From CAVWDI01 sp963753725 (GTDB taxonomy: Bacteria > Chloroflexota > Anaerolineae > Anaerolineales > UBA4823), in assembly GCA_963753725.1 (NCBI GenBank), contig CAVWDI010000011.1, positions 62,001 to 126,000 on the forward strand: a stretch of DNA of 64,000 nt, written 5' to 3'. How positions within the stretch are numbered: position 1 is the first letter of the stretch; every line of letters begins with the position of its first letter. Positions 1 to 11,352 of this stretch are shown here, piece by piece. Both the position numbers and the translations under genes were made by a program. Below the pieces are notes generated by a model, which saw only the letters and a program-made list of their open reading frames with translations, did no database searches and was not told where the DNA came from.

Positions 1-133
1 ATATCCGCATTATAGCTTTGAGCGCAATAAAGGTTACGCCACGCGTGCTCATCGCGATGCCTTGTCAGAGGTAGGTCCCTGTCCAATACATCGTATGAGC
101 TTTCGAGTTAAAGGTATAAACGATATCGAATAA
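1..133 (+). CDS. rnhB: Ribonuclease HII, C-terminal end (partial, 5' end outside window)
   Basis: Reading from base 2, the last 43 codons before the TAA at 131-133 match the C-terminus of RNase HII: an aromatic-rich HYSFERNKGY stretch, then H-R-D-A-L, then the PIHRMSF ending, equivalent to the family's YGFxxHKGYxT...HRRSF tail. The enzyme removes RNA from RNA/DNA hybrids and single misinserted ribonucleotides. The catalytic DEDD part lies upstream of the window. The next gene starts 36 bases downstream on the same strand. The family call rests only on the tail, so it is probable, not certain. Confidence 0.72.
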   Translation, partial: YPHYSFERNKGYATRAHRDALSEVGPCPIHRMSFRVKGINDIE

Positions 134-168
134 GAGAAAAATATAAGGAGCGTTTTAGGAGATTTTAA

Positions 169-2050
169 ATGAATGAAAAACGTATAAAGCGGCAGTATGG
201 TCTTTGGGACAGTCCCATATCTTCACGCAGCCTGGGAAGAGGTTTGAAATTTCCGGGATGTGCAGTGGGATCAGAGCGGTAGCCTGGTATGGCTGGAGAA
301 CCGGTCCGACCGTGGAGTGCTCATGGTGCAGCCAGCTGAAGGAGGGGCAGCCAGGGAGTTAAACAGCGAATATTCCGTTCGAGCCAGGGTGGGTTACGGC
401 GGCGGCGATTTTTACGCCGGGAACGGATGGGTTTATTTCGCCGAAGCCAAATCAGGCCGGCTTTACAGGCAGCCAATTGATTCAGGTACTGCGAAACCTG
501 TCACCCCGGCATTCGGAAATTCCGCCTCACCCAAACTCTCCCCGGACGGGAAATGGTTGTTGTTCGTGCGCACTTATGAGGACCAGGACACGTTGGAAAT
601 TGTTGATGCGGCGGGAGAGCAGTGGCCCCAAAAGTTAGTCAGCGGAGAGGATTTTTATATGCAGCCGGTTTGGAGCCCAAGTGGCGATAAAATCGCCTGG
701 ATTGCCTGGGATCATCCCAATATGCCCTGGGATGGGACATACCTGCGGTCAGGAAAATTAAGTTTTGATGTTGTGGGTTATCCGCTTTTAAAAGAAGTGG
801 TAACACTTGCCGGAGATGACAAGACCTCCATCTTCCAACCCGAGTTTTCACCGGACGGTCGTTATCTGGCTTATGTTTCGGACCAATCAGGTTGGTGGCA
901 GATTTATTTGCGTGACCTGGAAAACGGTGAAGTGCGCCAGGTTACCAAAGCAAGTGCCGAGCACGGTGTTCCCGGTTGGGCGCAAGGCATGCGGACTTAT
1001 GGTTTCAGTTCGGATGGGAAGCAAATCTATTTCACCCGCAATAATCAGGGCATAATCAGTCTCTGGCAGTACGATCTGGCATCCGCTGAGGAAGAGCAGT
1101 TATTGAAGGATGAAGCATACTCTTTCATGGACCAGATCAGCCCCGGACCCGGGGGAATCGCCATGATCGCTTCCGGCGGGAATGTGCCATCACGGTTGAT
1201 AACTTATACGCCCGCTGTAGAAAAAGGTATAGGCGCTGTAAGTGTTATCAGGCGCGGGACTTCCGAAGAACTGCCTGGTGAGGCCTATTCCCAGCCGGAA
1301 CCGATCGAATGGAAAGGCATGGATGACGGCACTGCTTATGGATTGTTCTATTCTCCCAATAACATGGGTTTTGAAGGAATTGGTAAACCTCCATTGGTCG
1401 TAGCTGTCCATGGAGGCCCGACTGGACAGGCGAAAACCGATTTCGACCCTCGCTCACAGTACTTGACCAGTAGAGGTTATGCCGTTTTGGATGTTAACTA
1501 CCGTGGAAGTGCCGGTTTTGGCCGCGAATACAGGAATAAATTACAGGGTAACTGGGGCATTTTCGATGTGCAGGATTCTGTCTCTGGAGCGCAGTTTCTG
1601 GTGGATCAGGGCAGGGTCGATGCTAAGCGCATCGTGATCATGGGCGGCAGCGCCGGCGGCTTTACGGTACTCAAGGCGTTGGAAGATTATCCTGGATTCT
1701 TTACAGCTGGCATCTGCTTATTTGGCGTCTCAAACCAGTTCACGCTTGCAGCAAACACACATAAGTTCGAGACCCATTATTCGGTATCTCTGATTGGGCC
1801 GCTGCCGGAAGCATCCGACCTATACAGGGAGCGTTCACCGATATTCTTCGTTGACCAGATAAAGGACCCAATTGCAGTTTTCCAGGGAGAAGATGATGTG
1901 GTGGTACCGCGCGCCCAATCAGATGAAGTGGTTGCTTCTTTAGAGCGCCGCGGTATCCCGCACGTGTATCACGTTTACCCCGGTGAAGGACATGGGTTCC
2001 GCAAATCAGAGACGATCGAACATTTCTTTAACGAAGTTGAAAAGTTTTAA
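169..2050 (+). CDS. S9-family prolyl oligopeptidase-like serine peptidase (frameshift near the start)
   Basis: A WD40/TolB-like beta-propeller half (about residues 1-330) is followed by an alpha/beta-hydrolase catalytic half. The nucleophile elbow G-G-S-A-G-G lies near base 1648, the acid in GEDDVVVP near 1890 and the histidine in GEGHGF near 1990, giving a complete Ser-Asp-His triad. The family cleaves oligopeptides or acyl-amino acids, usually in the cytoplasm. The true start is the ATG at 169, which has AGGAG at 157-161 seven bases ahead and encodes MNEKRIKRQYGLWDSPISS, typical for this family. That frame must shift once near 250-256, where KFRDVQWDQSG would read through, to join the long frame. 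Without the shift only an internal ATG at 260 remains. The break is a single-base event in AAATTTCCGGG and may be a sequencing error. Confidence 0.9.
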
Positions 2051-2099
2051 CCCAGTATGTGATTTTCACTTAAGCGGCAATCAGCATACCTGGCGCTTG

Positions 2100-2999
2100 T
2101 TACCCTTGAATTTCCCCGTTGGGTTTATCTCCCTGCAGGGATTCTTCATGATGCTTTGGAATAATCATGGACCCATACATACCGCTGTACACTCTGGTAA
2201 ATATCGCCCCGAAGAGAAAGATCTGGGCCATGATATAAAAAGAGATCAACAGGACCGCCACCACACCAGCAGCTTCCAAAGCGGAGGTGATTTTGGCGCT
2301 GCTCATATAAATCCCCAAAATCCCCACACCCAATGTGACCAACACTGCGGTTACAACTGCCCCGATCCATACATCCTTCCATTTGATATCCACGTCCGGA
2401 AGTATTTTATATATCAGGGCGAAACAAACTGTCCCTAAACCGATCACAATCAGGGTGTTCAGGATTTGCATCTCCGCTGGCAGGTCGAAGATCGAATAGA
2501 TCAGCGAAGAAATCACGCTCAGCATGGTAATCAGGATGAACAAAAGCGCGATGCCAATCACCATCCCAAACGCCAGCAGCCGGCCTCTCATTAAAGCTAA
2601 GGTGCCGCCTTTTTTTGGGGGTGGTACTTTCCAGACTGTATTGAGCGCGTACTGCAGCTGTAAGAAAAGCATCGAGGCCGCCAGGAAAAGGGCGATAAAC
2701 CCGATTAATCAGACCAACGTTGAACCCCCGCCTGTGCTTTGTGCAATGGAAGTGACCGAGTCCTGGATATATTGGGCCGCCTGCACCCCCAGGGTATTCT
2801 CTAACCGCGTCATAAGCAGGCTGGTAATTTGCTGCTCATTGATAAATAAACCAGCGATGGTATATGCGATGAATATCGCCGGCGCGAATGAGAACAAGGA
2901 GTAATAAGCCAGCGCGGCTGCCAGCGTGGCTGGTCTTTCGTTTATCCATATTTGATAAACTTCTTTCACAAAATCGATAAAGGAACCAGATCTCTTCAT
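2100..2999 (-). CDS. YihY/BrkB-family inner-membrane protein, interrupted by an in-frame TGA
   Basis: The frame from ATG 2999 to the stop at 2100 would give 299 residues, normal for YihY/UPF0761 proteins, with about six membrane helices and the typical start (FVKEVYQIW, then RPATLAAALAYYSLFSFAP). A TGA at 2709-2711 interrupts it after ...STLV, and the same frame continues with LIGFIALFLAASMLFLQLQ and ALNTVW, which is conserved family sequence. One base change (GGA or CGA to TGA) accounts for the break. The molecular function of the family is not established; members are polytopic membrane proteins once annotated as tRNA-processing RNase BN in error. It is transcribed toward the peptidase gene and converges on it with a 49-base gap. 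Confidence 0.85.
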
Positions 3000-3079
3000 T
3001 TTTTGCTCTTAAATTTAAATGGTGATATTGGTTGAAATGTTAACTAAGTATACAGGTAAACCGGTGATTTGGGGGCGGA

Positions 3080-5882
3080 TTACTTCTTGCGCCAGGTAAC
3101 GAAGTATTTGGTGGCTTCGGCTGCCAGAGAAGGGATGATCAGCAAAGGTAGAATGAGCTGCCACTGCGACCAATTCAGTGGGTATGTCTTAAATATTGGC
3201 TGCAATAATGGGATGTACACAACCGACAAGATCAATACAAAGGATGACAACACAGCCAGGTTCATATACTTATTATTAAAAATGCCTATCTTCAGCAGGG
3301 GATAGCGCTCCGAACGTGCTGTAAATCCGCGCAGCAATTCGGATATCGATAAGGTCACGAATGCCATCGTAGTCGCGATAATTGCCTGGTCTCGATACAG
3401 TTGTAAGCCCATCAGGTACGACCCTAATGTGATGATGGTGATAGCGATGGTCTGCACAGCGATCCCGTTGCGCATAAACCGGTTGATTATCGGCTCTTTG
3501 GGTGGGCGCGGCTTCTGGGACATAATATCCGGGTCGCCTTTCTCCGTAGCCAGCGCTAAGGCGGGCGCTCCATCGGTGATCAGGTTCAACCACAGCAGCT
3601 GTAATGCCGTGAGCGGCGAGGTGCCGGTGATTAACGTGCCCAGGAAAATGGTGGCGATTTCAGCCAGGTTGCACGACAGCAGATAATATACAAATTTGCG
3701 GATATTGCTGTAGATCACGCGCCCCTGTTCGACAGCGTCCACGATACTGGCATAGTTGTCGTCGGTCAGCACCATGTCAGCGCTCTCCTTGGCGACGTCC
3801 GTACCAGTGATCCCCATGGCGACCCCGATGTCAGCGCGCTTGATGGAGGGCGCATCATTAACGCCGTCGCCTGTCATAGCGACCACCTGCCCGTTGGCTC
3901 GCAGGGCTTCCACAATGCGCATCTTATGCTCCGGTGAGACACGCGCGTACACCCCTGTGCGCGCCACCTCTTGCTGCAGTGTGGAATCATCCATTTTATT
4001 CATCTGCGGACCGGTAAGCACCTGTTGCCCGGTTCTCAACAGCCCAATTGATTCGGCAACAGCACGGGCAGTTTTTGGGTAATCGCCGGTGATCATGACC
4101 GTGCGTATACCCGCCTGGTTGCCTTTTTCAAGCGCCGGCGCGACTTCTGGGCGGGGTGGATCGATCATTCCGATTAACCCCACAAACACCAAGTCCTTTT
4201 CAACGCTTTCGGGTATCTCAATATCCGGCTGGTCCTGTGTAATGCAGTAAGCCATGGCAAGAACTCGCAAGGCATCCTGGGTCATCAAATCATTCGCAGC
4301 CAGGATGCGCATGCGCTGGGTCTCATCAAGCGGGGCGGTGTGGTCGTCCATCCCCTGGAAGTGAGTGCAAAGATCCAACACAATATCTGGGGCGCCTTTA
4401 ACAGTGATGGCGTACCATTCTTTTTGCTGGCTGTCGTACAGCGGGGAAATATCTTCGGGCTGCGGATCCTGGATCCTGTTGATGGTCACCATCCGCTTGC
4501 GGGTTAAATCAAAAGGTATTTCTTGGATGCGCGGATATGAGCCGGACAACTCGTTCGAACTTGCCCCGGCTTTGGCTGCCGCCACAACCAGCGCCCCTTC
4601 GGTTGGGTCTCCGATCATGCGAAATGTTTTTTCGTCCTGGCTGGTGCCGCTGACTTCAAGACCGGCGTTGTTGTTCAGCGCCGCAACCCATAAATTTGTC
4701 AGCGCAGCAGGGAAGTCCTTAATCTTTACCTCTACTTGGTTGTGGAGGAACGTTCCGGTTGGTGTGTACCCGCTGCCTGAAATCTCGATAAACTCGCCGT
4801 CCACCCACATCAGGGTGGCAGTCATTTCATTCTGGGTCAGGGTGCCTGTTTTGTCGGAGCAGATCACCGTCGCTGAACCGAGCGTTTCGACGGAAGACAG
4901 CCGCCGGATCAAGGCATTGCGCTGGATCATCTCACGCATGCCTAACGCCAGGCTGATGGTCACCACCGCCGGTAAACCTTCCGGAACAGCCGCGATTGCC
5001 AGGCTGATGGCGATAATGAACATATCCAGTGGGTTCGAACCCCGCAGCCAACCTACCAGGAAGACGAGCGCACACACTGCAATTGCAGCCCATCCCAGAG
5101 TCTTACCCAATTGGTCGAGGCGTTTTTGAAGGGGGGTCGGTTCCAGCTCGACGGACTGCAGCATCCCGGCAATCAGACCGATTTGGGTGCTCATCCCGGT
5201 GCTGATGACCGCTCCTTTACCCCGCCCGTAGTTTACAAGGGTGCCCATAAAGGCGGTATTTTTACGGTCACCGAGAGGGATATCGGACTGCAAACGGATA
5301 GCGGCGTCTTTCTGGACGGGAATGGACTCGCCCGTCAGGGCAGCCTCCTCAATCCTTAAATTAACCGCTTCCAGCAGGCGCACATCGGCGGGGATGTAAT
5401 TCCCGGCTTCCAGCAGCACCAGGTCACCGGGCACTAATTCGCTGCGCAGGGATCACCTGGAGAGAGCCGTTTCGGATAACATGAGCTTCGGGTGCGGCCA
5501 GTTTGTGAAGCGCAGCCAGGGCCTGTTCGGCGCGCCGTTCTTGAATGATTCCCAGCAGGGCATTCAGGATCACAATCGCCATGATGGCTGCGGCTTCAAT
5601 GTAATCCCCCAACAGCGCAGACAGGACCGCAGCCACGATCAGCAGCATCACAACAAAGTTGTTGAACTGCTCCCACAACATCTGCCAGATGGTGGTGGGC
5701 GGCGCTTCAGCCAGCTGGTTGGGTCCAAATTGTTCCCGGCGGACCTCTACCTCGCTTTCAGAGAGCCCCGTTTCTTCCAGTGTCCTCAGTTCATCCAGCA
5801 CATCCTTGGCAGCCAGGGTATGCCAGTCGTTGCCATTGCTTCTTTTTGTTATTACTTGCGGACTAAATTTATCAATTGTCAT
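3080..5882 (-). CDS. Calcium-type P2 cation-translocating ATPase (one frameshift)
   Basis: A P-type ATPase of about 930 residues. In order: a cation-ATPase N-terminal domain, the first two helices, an actuator domain with LTGES, the M4 motif PEGLP, phosphorylation motif SDKTGTLTQ, hinge TGDGVNDAPS, and C-terminal helices. M5 has SCNLAE and M6 has NLITDG, matching the Asn/Glu and Asn-Thr-Asp calcium ligands of type IIA (PacL/SERCA-like) pumps, so Ca2+ (possibly Mn2+) export is the best call. The frame changes near 5424-5434: IPAQ continues as E-L-V-P-G-D-L-V in the next frame, a one-base insertion. This is a housekeeping-type pump with no other damage, so the break may be a sequence error. A short intergenic gap of 85 bases separates it from the upstream DUF4870-like gene on the same strand. 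Confidence 0.93.
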
Positions 5883-5967
5883 ATCGATTTAGAATTCTGG
5901 ATTTTACCCCTTTTTTTAAATCTATGTTTAGAGCGTGAGGAAACAAACATCATTTTTTCACACCCAC

Positions 5968-6426
5968 TTAGGCCGACAAATCATCTTTCCACAGCCCACT
6001 CTTTTCCAACCAACTGCCAATAATAAGGTACCTGAAATCCTTTCCCTGCCAGGTGCGCAGCGCTCCCCATAATCCATACAGGGCAACCAGGATCGAATAA
6101 GTGATAGGGAAAACCATGGATATCAAACCTATCCAGAATATCGCCGGGGGAGCCGCGCCAGGGTTCATTTCCTCCAGTCTTACCAGCGCCAGGATGCCAA
6201 GCCCGTAGAAAACTCCCCACACCAGCCACATTCCGATGATGATGATCAGGTTTACCAGTTGGTAAACAGCCGCTTGCAGACCTTGATATGCAGCGTAGCG
6301 TGATTTATCTCTTTGGGAGATATAAACCAACACACCTACCAGGATGCCGATGCCTTGCGCAACCGCGGAAGCATGCGCCAAAGCCGCCAGCAGCCGATTT
6401 TCCGTACTTTTATTTTCACTCATCAT
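5968..6426 (-). CDS. Small DUF4870/Tic20-like membrane protein
   Basis: 152 residues beginning MMSENKSTENRLLAALAHAS. The pattern of an N-terminal ...ALAHASA..QGIG helix, a short Q-R-D-K-S-R-Y-A-A-Y-Q-G-L-Q-A loop and two or three further helices is that of DUF4870-like proteins (for example the R-Y-x-x-x-H/Y-x-x-Q-A loop). Function is unknown. AAGGAG lies six bases before the first ATG, which fixes the start. It sits upstream of the Ca2+-ATPase on the same strand and could share a transcript. Confidence 0.8.
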   Translation of the reverse strand: MMSENKSTENRLLAALAHASAVAQGIGILVGVLVYISQRDKSRYAAYQGLQAAVYQLVNLIIIIGMWLVWGVFYGLGILALVRLEEMNPGAAPPAIFWIGLISMVFPITYSILVALYGLWGALRTWQGKDFRYLIIGSWLEKSGLWKDDLSA

Positions 6427-6703
6427 ACGATGCTCCTTGTTAGCGGGATGTTCTCTTTAGACGCAACAAAAATTTATTTTTGTCTCTACGAACTGTTTTG
6501 TGAAGCAGTTTCCCTCCAGGCGAGTAGATTATTTCACCCCTGTAGGCAAGGAAAATTAATCTTTCCACATCATCCATTGACGCAAAGATGTCACTATTCT
6601 GTCGCTAAAAGTGAACCAACCCCTGAGATTCTATATGGTTTCTAGCAATTATTTGTATACGCAGTACCAAAACCAAAAATATATCACATGAAGCATAGGC
6701 TTG

Positions 6704-6747
6704 GTGACAATTGTCACTGTCAGTATATTTATCCCTTTTGCTATAAT
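6704..6747 (+). promoter_or_regulatory. Perfect 14-bp palindrome and -10 box upstream of icd
   Basis: GTGACAATTGTCAC at 6704-6717 is a perfect palindrome. TATAAT follows at 6742-6747, 52 bases before the icd start codon. No good -35 hexamer stands 16-18 bases ahead of that -10 box, so an activator bound at the palindrome, or a repressor site over the -35 region, are both possible. The promoter and its regulation are inferred; only the palindrome and the TATAAT are seen. The rest of the 372-base gap 6427-6798 shows no gene. Confidence 0.5.
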
Positions 6748-6798
6748 TTTTGTTTACGGAAAGTATCGGTTTGGAATTTTTGAGAGGGAGAACCTATC

Positions 6799-8100
<1,302 letters not shown>

Positions 8101-8448
8101 AGAACAGGGGATAGGGAAAAACAACCCACTAATTTTTACTAATCTTCACGAATAATTTTCAAGTTAAAAAACCTACGTCTCACTATAATCTGCGAGGAGG
8201 ACGAAGCCCGACGAAGCAGTCTCCCTTTACCAGTGTCATTGTAAGCAGAGTGTGGCAGTCTCCCCATCCAGTGTCACTCCCTTAACTGGGACGCTTCACT
8301 TCGTTTCGCGGTCCCACAGGGACGCTTCACTTCGTTTCGCGGTCCGAGCGGATTTTAATCCCTGCCTTTTAGGGAGAGCGGCAGTCTTAACTTAGTAATG
8401 TCTTTCTTCTTGCGGGGACGATGGTCCCGCAAAGAACTCCCTCGTTCC
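8101..8448. repeat. Intergenic block of dispersed short repeats
   Basis: No gene is seen. The block contains an AT-rich CACTAATTTTTACTAAT-type element (8126-8160), a partial TGTCATTG...GTGGCAGTCTC element (about 8234-8275), two tandem copies of a 27-bp unit (GGGACGCTTC...CGCGGTCC) at 8288-8314 and 8319-8345, and a GGATTTTAATCCCTG...TTAGGGAG element (about 8350-8380). All of these types recur elsewhere in the window. A copy of the GGATGCTCC/GTTCCGCGA type follows inside the next gene. Confidence 0.8.
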
Positions 8449-8976
8449 TCAGGATGCTGTCCCAGGGGATGCTCCACTACGTTCCGCGACACGAGCGGGA
8501 CGCTTCGCGGACAGAAGCGCTGTCATATGCTGCCAAGTACCAGTCTGGTCGGGATCGAGGATCAACTTTAAACTGCGTTTCTTTCCAATTAGTTTTCTGG
8601 GGTGTCCTGAAAACTGGATACGACCGTCGGATAATGCTTCGGCCAAATCAAATCCGCCGCGGGTTTTTAGATCGGCGGCCAGGGTGGAGAGGATTTGGGT
8701 GAGCAGGCCGGCATTGCGCCATTTGCGGCAGTGGCGGTAGAAGGTTTGATAAGAGGGGATATCCCGCAAAGAGTTCCCTTGTGCCTCGGGATGCGGTCTC
8801 AAGGGATGCTCCACTACGTTCCGCGACGCGAGCGGGAGGCTCCATGGAAATGCACTTCGCGGGTGAAATTTCGAAAGATAAACTTCGGGGAAGTCGTACC
8901 AGGGAATGTCCATGGCCATTTTCCAGAGGATGCATTCGAGGATAAGGCGCTCTCGTTTGGGGGATGAATTACGCAT
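8449..8976 (-). pseudogene. IS5-like transposase remnant carrying inserted short repeats
   Basis: The start is ATG 8976 with AGGA at correct spacing. The N-terminal part reads like the helix-turn-helix region of IS5-group transposases (ERLILECILWKMAMDIPWYD, FPEVY, then PSYQTFYRHCRKWRNAGLL, LAADLKTRGGFDLAEAL). About 115 bases between FPEVY and PSYQ are not transposase: they encode an Arg/Pro-rich stretch made from a GGATGCTCC/GTTCCGCGA-type repeat that recurs in intergenic DNA, and a second copy forms the C-terminal tail. The DDE catalytic part is missing. The insertions keep the frame open, so a translation exists but it is unlikely to be an active enzyme. Confidence 0.7.
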
Positions 8977-9355
8977 ATTCGTTCCTCGCAACAGTGAGGG
9001 ATTTGTAATTATTATGTACCACTGGTCGTCTGTAGCAGCATAAATTAATTTGGTGAGTAAAAGATTCCGCGATCCCAAAGGGACGCTCCAATGATGGGAA
9101 TACCTTGATTTTCGGAAAAGTGAATGTTCAAAGATTAAAAAATGGTGAGTAAAAAATAATTGAGGTCCCTACGGGATGCTCTAATGACGAAGATATCCTT
9201 GTTTCCAGTATTTTGATTGTTTAAAGTTAAAATGATAAAATAGACGCGAAACGAAGAGGAACGAATATTAATCCACTAATTTACACAAATCACCACAAAT
9301 TTTTCCGGTTATTAATAACCTTCCGCTAATACTGAAGATCTGAGGGGACAGGAGG
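8977..9355. other. Repeat-containing intergenic stretch
   Basis: No gene is seen. Two copies of a short degenerate sequence (a GGTGAGTAAAA start, then a GGGA/C-GC-TC-AATGA core, then TTG-TTTTC near the end) stand at about 9051-9135 and 9143-9225. A CACTAATTTACACAAATCACCAC-type element lies at 9270-9300. Confidence 0.5.
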
Positions 9356-9835
9356 TTAGACTGCAAGGTTGAGATCTTCGGCGCTTTCAGAAAGGGCTTC
9401 TTCAACGGTACGCTGTACTTCGTCGGCTGGGGAAAGTCCGTAGAGGGCTTGGGTGCGCATGATGGCGACGAGTCTACCAATGGCGAGGCTGAATTCTCTC
9501 TAAAGGGGACGCTTCGCGGGGCGGAGCAATTCACAAGCCTGTTCGAATTCGGTGATATTCTCCGAGAGTTCGAAGACCCTGCGGATGACAATCCCCCAAA
9601 GGGGACGGACACGGCCCGCTGCATGGCGGCTTCGGAGCGGAGTTCGTCGCCGAGAGTGGTTTCGAGGTCACGGTCCCACGGGATTCTACGCGATGCTCGA
9701 GGTTGCTGAAGCGGTTCCACGGGGATGCTACGCTAACGCTCCGCGACGGGAGTAAAAGCCGTGTTTGATGGCGTTGGTGTTGTTGGGTTGAGCGCCTTTC
9801 TTTCGGGATGATTTATTTGTGTTTTCAGGTTTCAT
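9356..9835 (-). pseudogene. KHGFYSR-type hypothetical gene broken up by short repeat insertions
   Basis: From ATG 9835 the N-terminus is MKPENTNKSSRKKGAQPNNT followed by NAIKHGFYSR, then a GGATGCTACG...CCGCGACGGGAG repeat that brings a TAG. Downstream pieces of the same protein can be read in shifting frames: LETTLGDELRSEAAMQRAV, IRRVFELSENITEFEQACELL, LAIGRLVAIMRTQALYGL and a C-terminus ending AEDLNLAV. About 20-35 bases of TCCCCTTT-type repeats sit between the pieces (about 9493-9535, 9590-9612, 9700-9750). The family is common and often multi-copy in Anaerolineae-like genomes; its function is unknown. A second N-terminal fragment lies at 31425-31534. Confidence 0.75.
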
Positions 9836-9875
9836 ATTGGTATTAATCTATTTGATTGATTGAGGATTTAGAGGA

Positions 9876-10097
9876 GGATTGAAAGCCTCCCCTTTTTTGT
9901 TTATGTGTACTTTCTTTATTATTTGGCATTTTGAAGATAGGAAATTGTTCTACTAATTAACGGCGGAGGACTATGGCCCCCCCGTTTTCTTTTTGACATG
10001 AGAAGATACCTCCTAAAATGGATCTTAAAGAGTTTACTAAACATGACAATTTATAGCACAATGGTTCTAAGAAATCAATCGCTTATGGGGGGATTTT
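9876..10097. repeat. Long dispersed repeat, copy 1 of 2
   Basis: This stretch of about 222 bp matches 31749-31970. The first 95 bases are almost identical (GGATTGAAAGCCTCCCC, then TTTATGTGTACTTTC, then GTTCTACTAATTAACGGCGG); the remainder is clearly related, ending in CAATCGCTTATGGGGGGAT. In both places a KHGFYSR-type gene lies to its left reading away from it, so the repeat behaves as a shared upstream region of a mobile module. Here it leads into the DUF2958-like gene. Confidence 0.85.
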
Positions 10098-10098
10098 T

Positions 10099-10560
10099 AT
10101 GCAGGATCAATTGTTAACAACGGATGTTCAATGGAAAATATACGAAAGTGAATTAAATAGTAAGGAAATATTCTTTGGGCTAGTTCAGGGGTATGAGCTA
10201 GAACTGGATTACTTTTCTTTGAATGAGCTTAAAGCCGCGAAAGGTCCAATGGGTGCACCTATCGAACGAGTTTTTTACTATGAACCTAAGTCGTTGAAAG
10301 AGCTTAATGAGCTGCATACTGAGCACAAGATCACCCGCCGCTCCTTGCGGTCAGGTGCATCGAATTATAGGGCTGACTTATGCCTTGCTAATCGTTTCAA
10401 AAGTCCTCAAATTCTTTCTTCTCTGCTTGCCTTTGCAGTATTTCTCGCACAGCCAAGGCCGACATGTCTTCGGCGGCTAGTCTGCGGGCAATTTCAGCAA
10501 TTGCTGTCTCGTAGTCTGCTTGAAACTCACTCGGAATTTTGCAGTGCACGTCGTGTGTGA
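10099..10560 (+). pseudogene. DUF2958-like protein, truncated and read through at the 3' end
   Basis: Residues about 11-76 match the second half of DUF2958: W-K-I-Y-E-S-E-L, then E-I-F-F-G-L-V, Y-F-S-L-N-E-L, G-P-M-G-A-P-I-E-R and Y-Y-E-P-K-S-L-K-E-L. DUF2958 proteins are about 100-120 residues, often carried on plasmids and conjugative elements, and of unknown function. The first 40 or so residues of the family are missing, and after HTEHKITR the frame runs on into DNA antisense to the next gene, so the natural stop seems lost. GGGGGGAT before the ATG can serve as ribosome binding site. It converges on and overlaps the RelA/SpoT-domain gene. Confidence 0.6.
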
Positions 10561-11104
10561 ATTCCGCCCAGGCGTCTTGAAGTTTCGTTCGAATCTGGAT
10601 TTCGCAGATCATTCTATCCTCGACGACAGTGCGTTGCTTTCTGCAGGTCTTCACACGATCATAAGAAACATCTGCCAGGAGGTGTATCGCTCTATATCCG
10701 CTACGCTTCGGATCTCTGATATAGTCTTCCAGAGACCGCGGCTGAATGCGGAACTGCGTGGTAGCCTGGATGTAGTCAAGTATTCCGTAACAATCATCAA
10801 CAAACCAGCAAATCACTCTGGCGCCAATAAGGTCCATGACAACTTCGGTCGGATAGCCAAACATGGGCCAGTTAATCTTCTCCAGTTTCGTGAGAAAACT
10901 CGCCAATGACTTGACTCTAGAGTTCACGTCAACAGCTTCACGCGGGAGCTCGTTTTCTAAGGTGTAAGCCGAAGCCAGTTGATCGAGTCTGATTTTGAGA
11001 AGTTGGCTTATCGATTCCAGTTCATTGCCGTAGTTATCGAAGAACCTAATGGCTCTTTCGGTTAGGAAGTCTTTCCGTTCCTTTCGGGTTCGGGGCTCTG
11101 TCAT
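10397..11104 (-). CDS. RelA/SpoT-domain small alarmone synthetase-like protein
   Basis: 235 residues. The (p)ppGpp synthetase fold is seen in VMDLIGARVICWFVDD, the K-R-S-G-Y-R-A-I-H-L substrate loop, and E-I-Q-I-R-T-K-L-Q-D-A-W-A-E-F-T-H-D. These correspond to the ATP/GDP-binding and catalytic parts of RelA_SpoT domains. There is no HD hydrolase, TGS or ACT domain, so it is a stand-alone synthetase. An upstream ATG at 11137 is in frame, but ATG 11104 has AGGA eight bases ahead and is preferred. No small partner gene is adjacent, so a toxSAS toxin-antitoxin arrangement is not supported. Substrate (ppGpp synthesis or another pyrophosphate transfer) cannot be told from sequence alone. Confidence 0.85.
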   Translation of the reverse strand: MTEPRTRKERKDFLTERAIRFFDNYGNELESISQLLKIRLDQLASAYTLENELPREAVDVNSRVKSLASFLTKLEKINWPMFGYPTEVVMDLIGARVICWFVDDCYGILDYIQATTQFRIQPRSLEDYIRDPKRSGYRAIHLLADVSYDRVKTCRKQRTVVEDRMICEIQIRTKLQDAWAEFTHDVHCKIPSEFQADYETAIAEIARRLAAEDMSALAVREILQRQAEKKEFEDF

Positions 11105-11300
11105 GTTTAATTCCTGCCAATTTTTTCGTCTGCGCAACGCGTTGATCAGTATAATACTAAATTAATATCTTCACTTTGACGAATTATACAAACAATTATT
11201 GGGCATAATATGGATGTGATAAACATCGTTTCTTCTGTAAATTCGGTCAATCCCAAAAGGGTAGGTCAGGTGTATCTTTTCTGATGTCCTCACAGCAAAA

Positions 11301-11323
11301 GCAGGTAGCAATTTGCTACCTGC
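11301..11323 (-). terminator. Rho-independent terminator of the 11353-11676 gene
   Basis: GCAGGTAGCA and TGCTACCTGC form a perfect 10-bp stem with a 3-base loop. On the minus strand the stem is followed by TTTT. It lies 30 bases past the stop codon of the minus-strand membrane protein gene. Confidence 0.85.
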
Positions 11324-11352
11324 CGTTGTGCATCTTTTTAAATTTAGGAGTA

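Noticed and set aside
9268..9720. 150-residue open frame on the minus strand
   Set aside because: It strings together out-of-frame pieces of the KHGFYSR-type gene and repeat DNA; the real gene is read in other frames.
10397..11104. toxSAS-type toxin-antitoxin with the RelA/SpoT-domain gene
   Set aside because: No small antitoxin gene lies next to it on the same strand; the only neighbour is a convergent DUF2958-like remnant.
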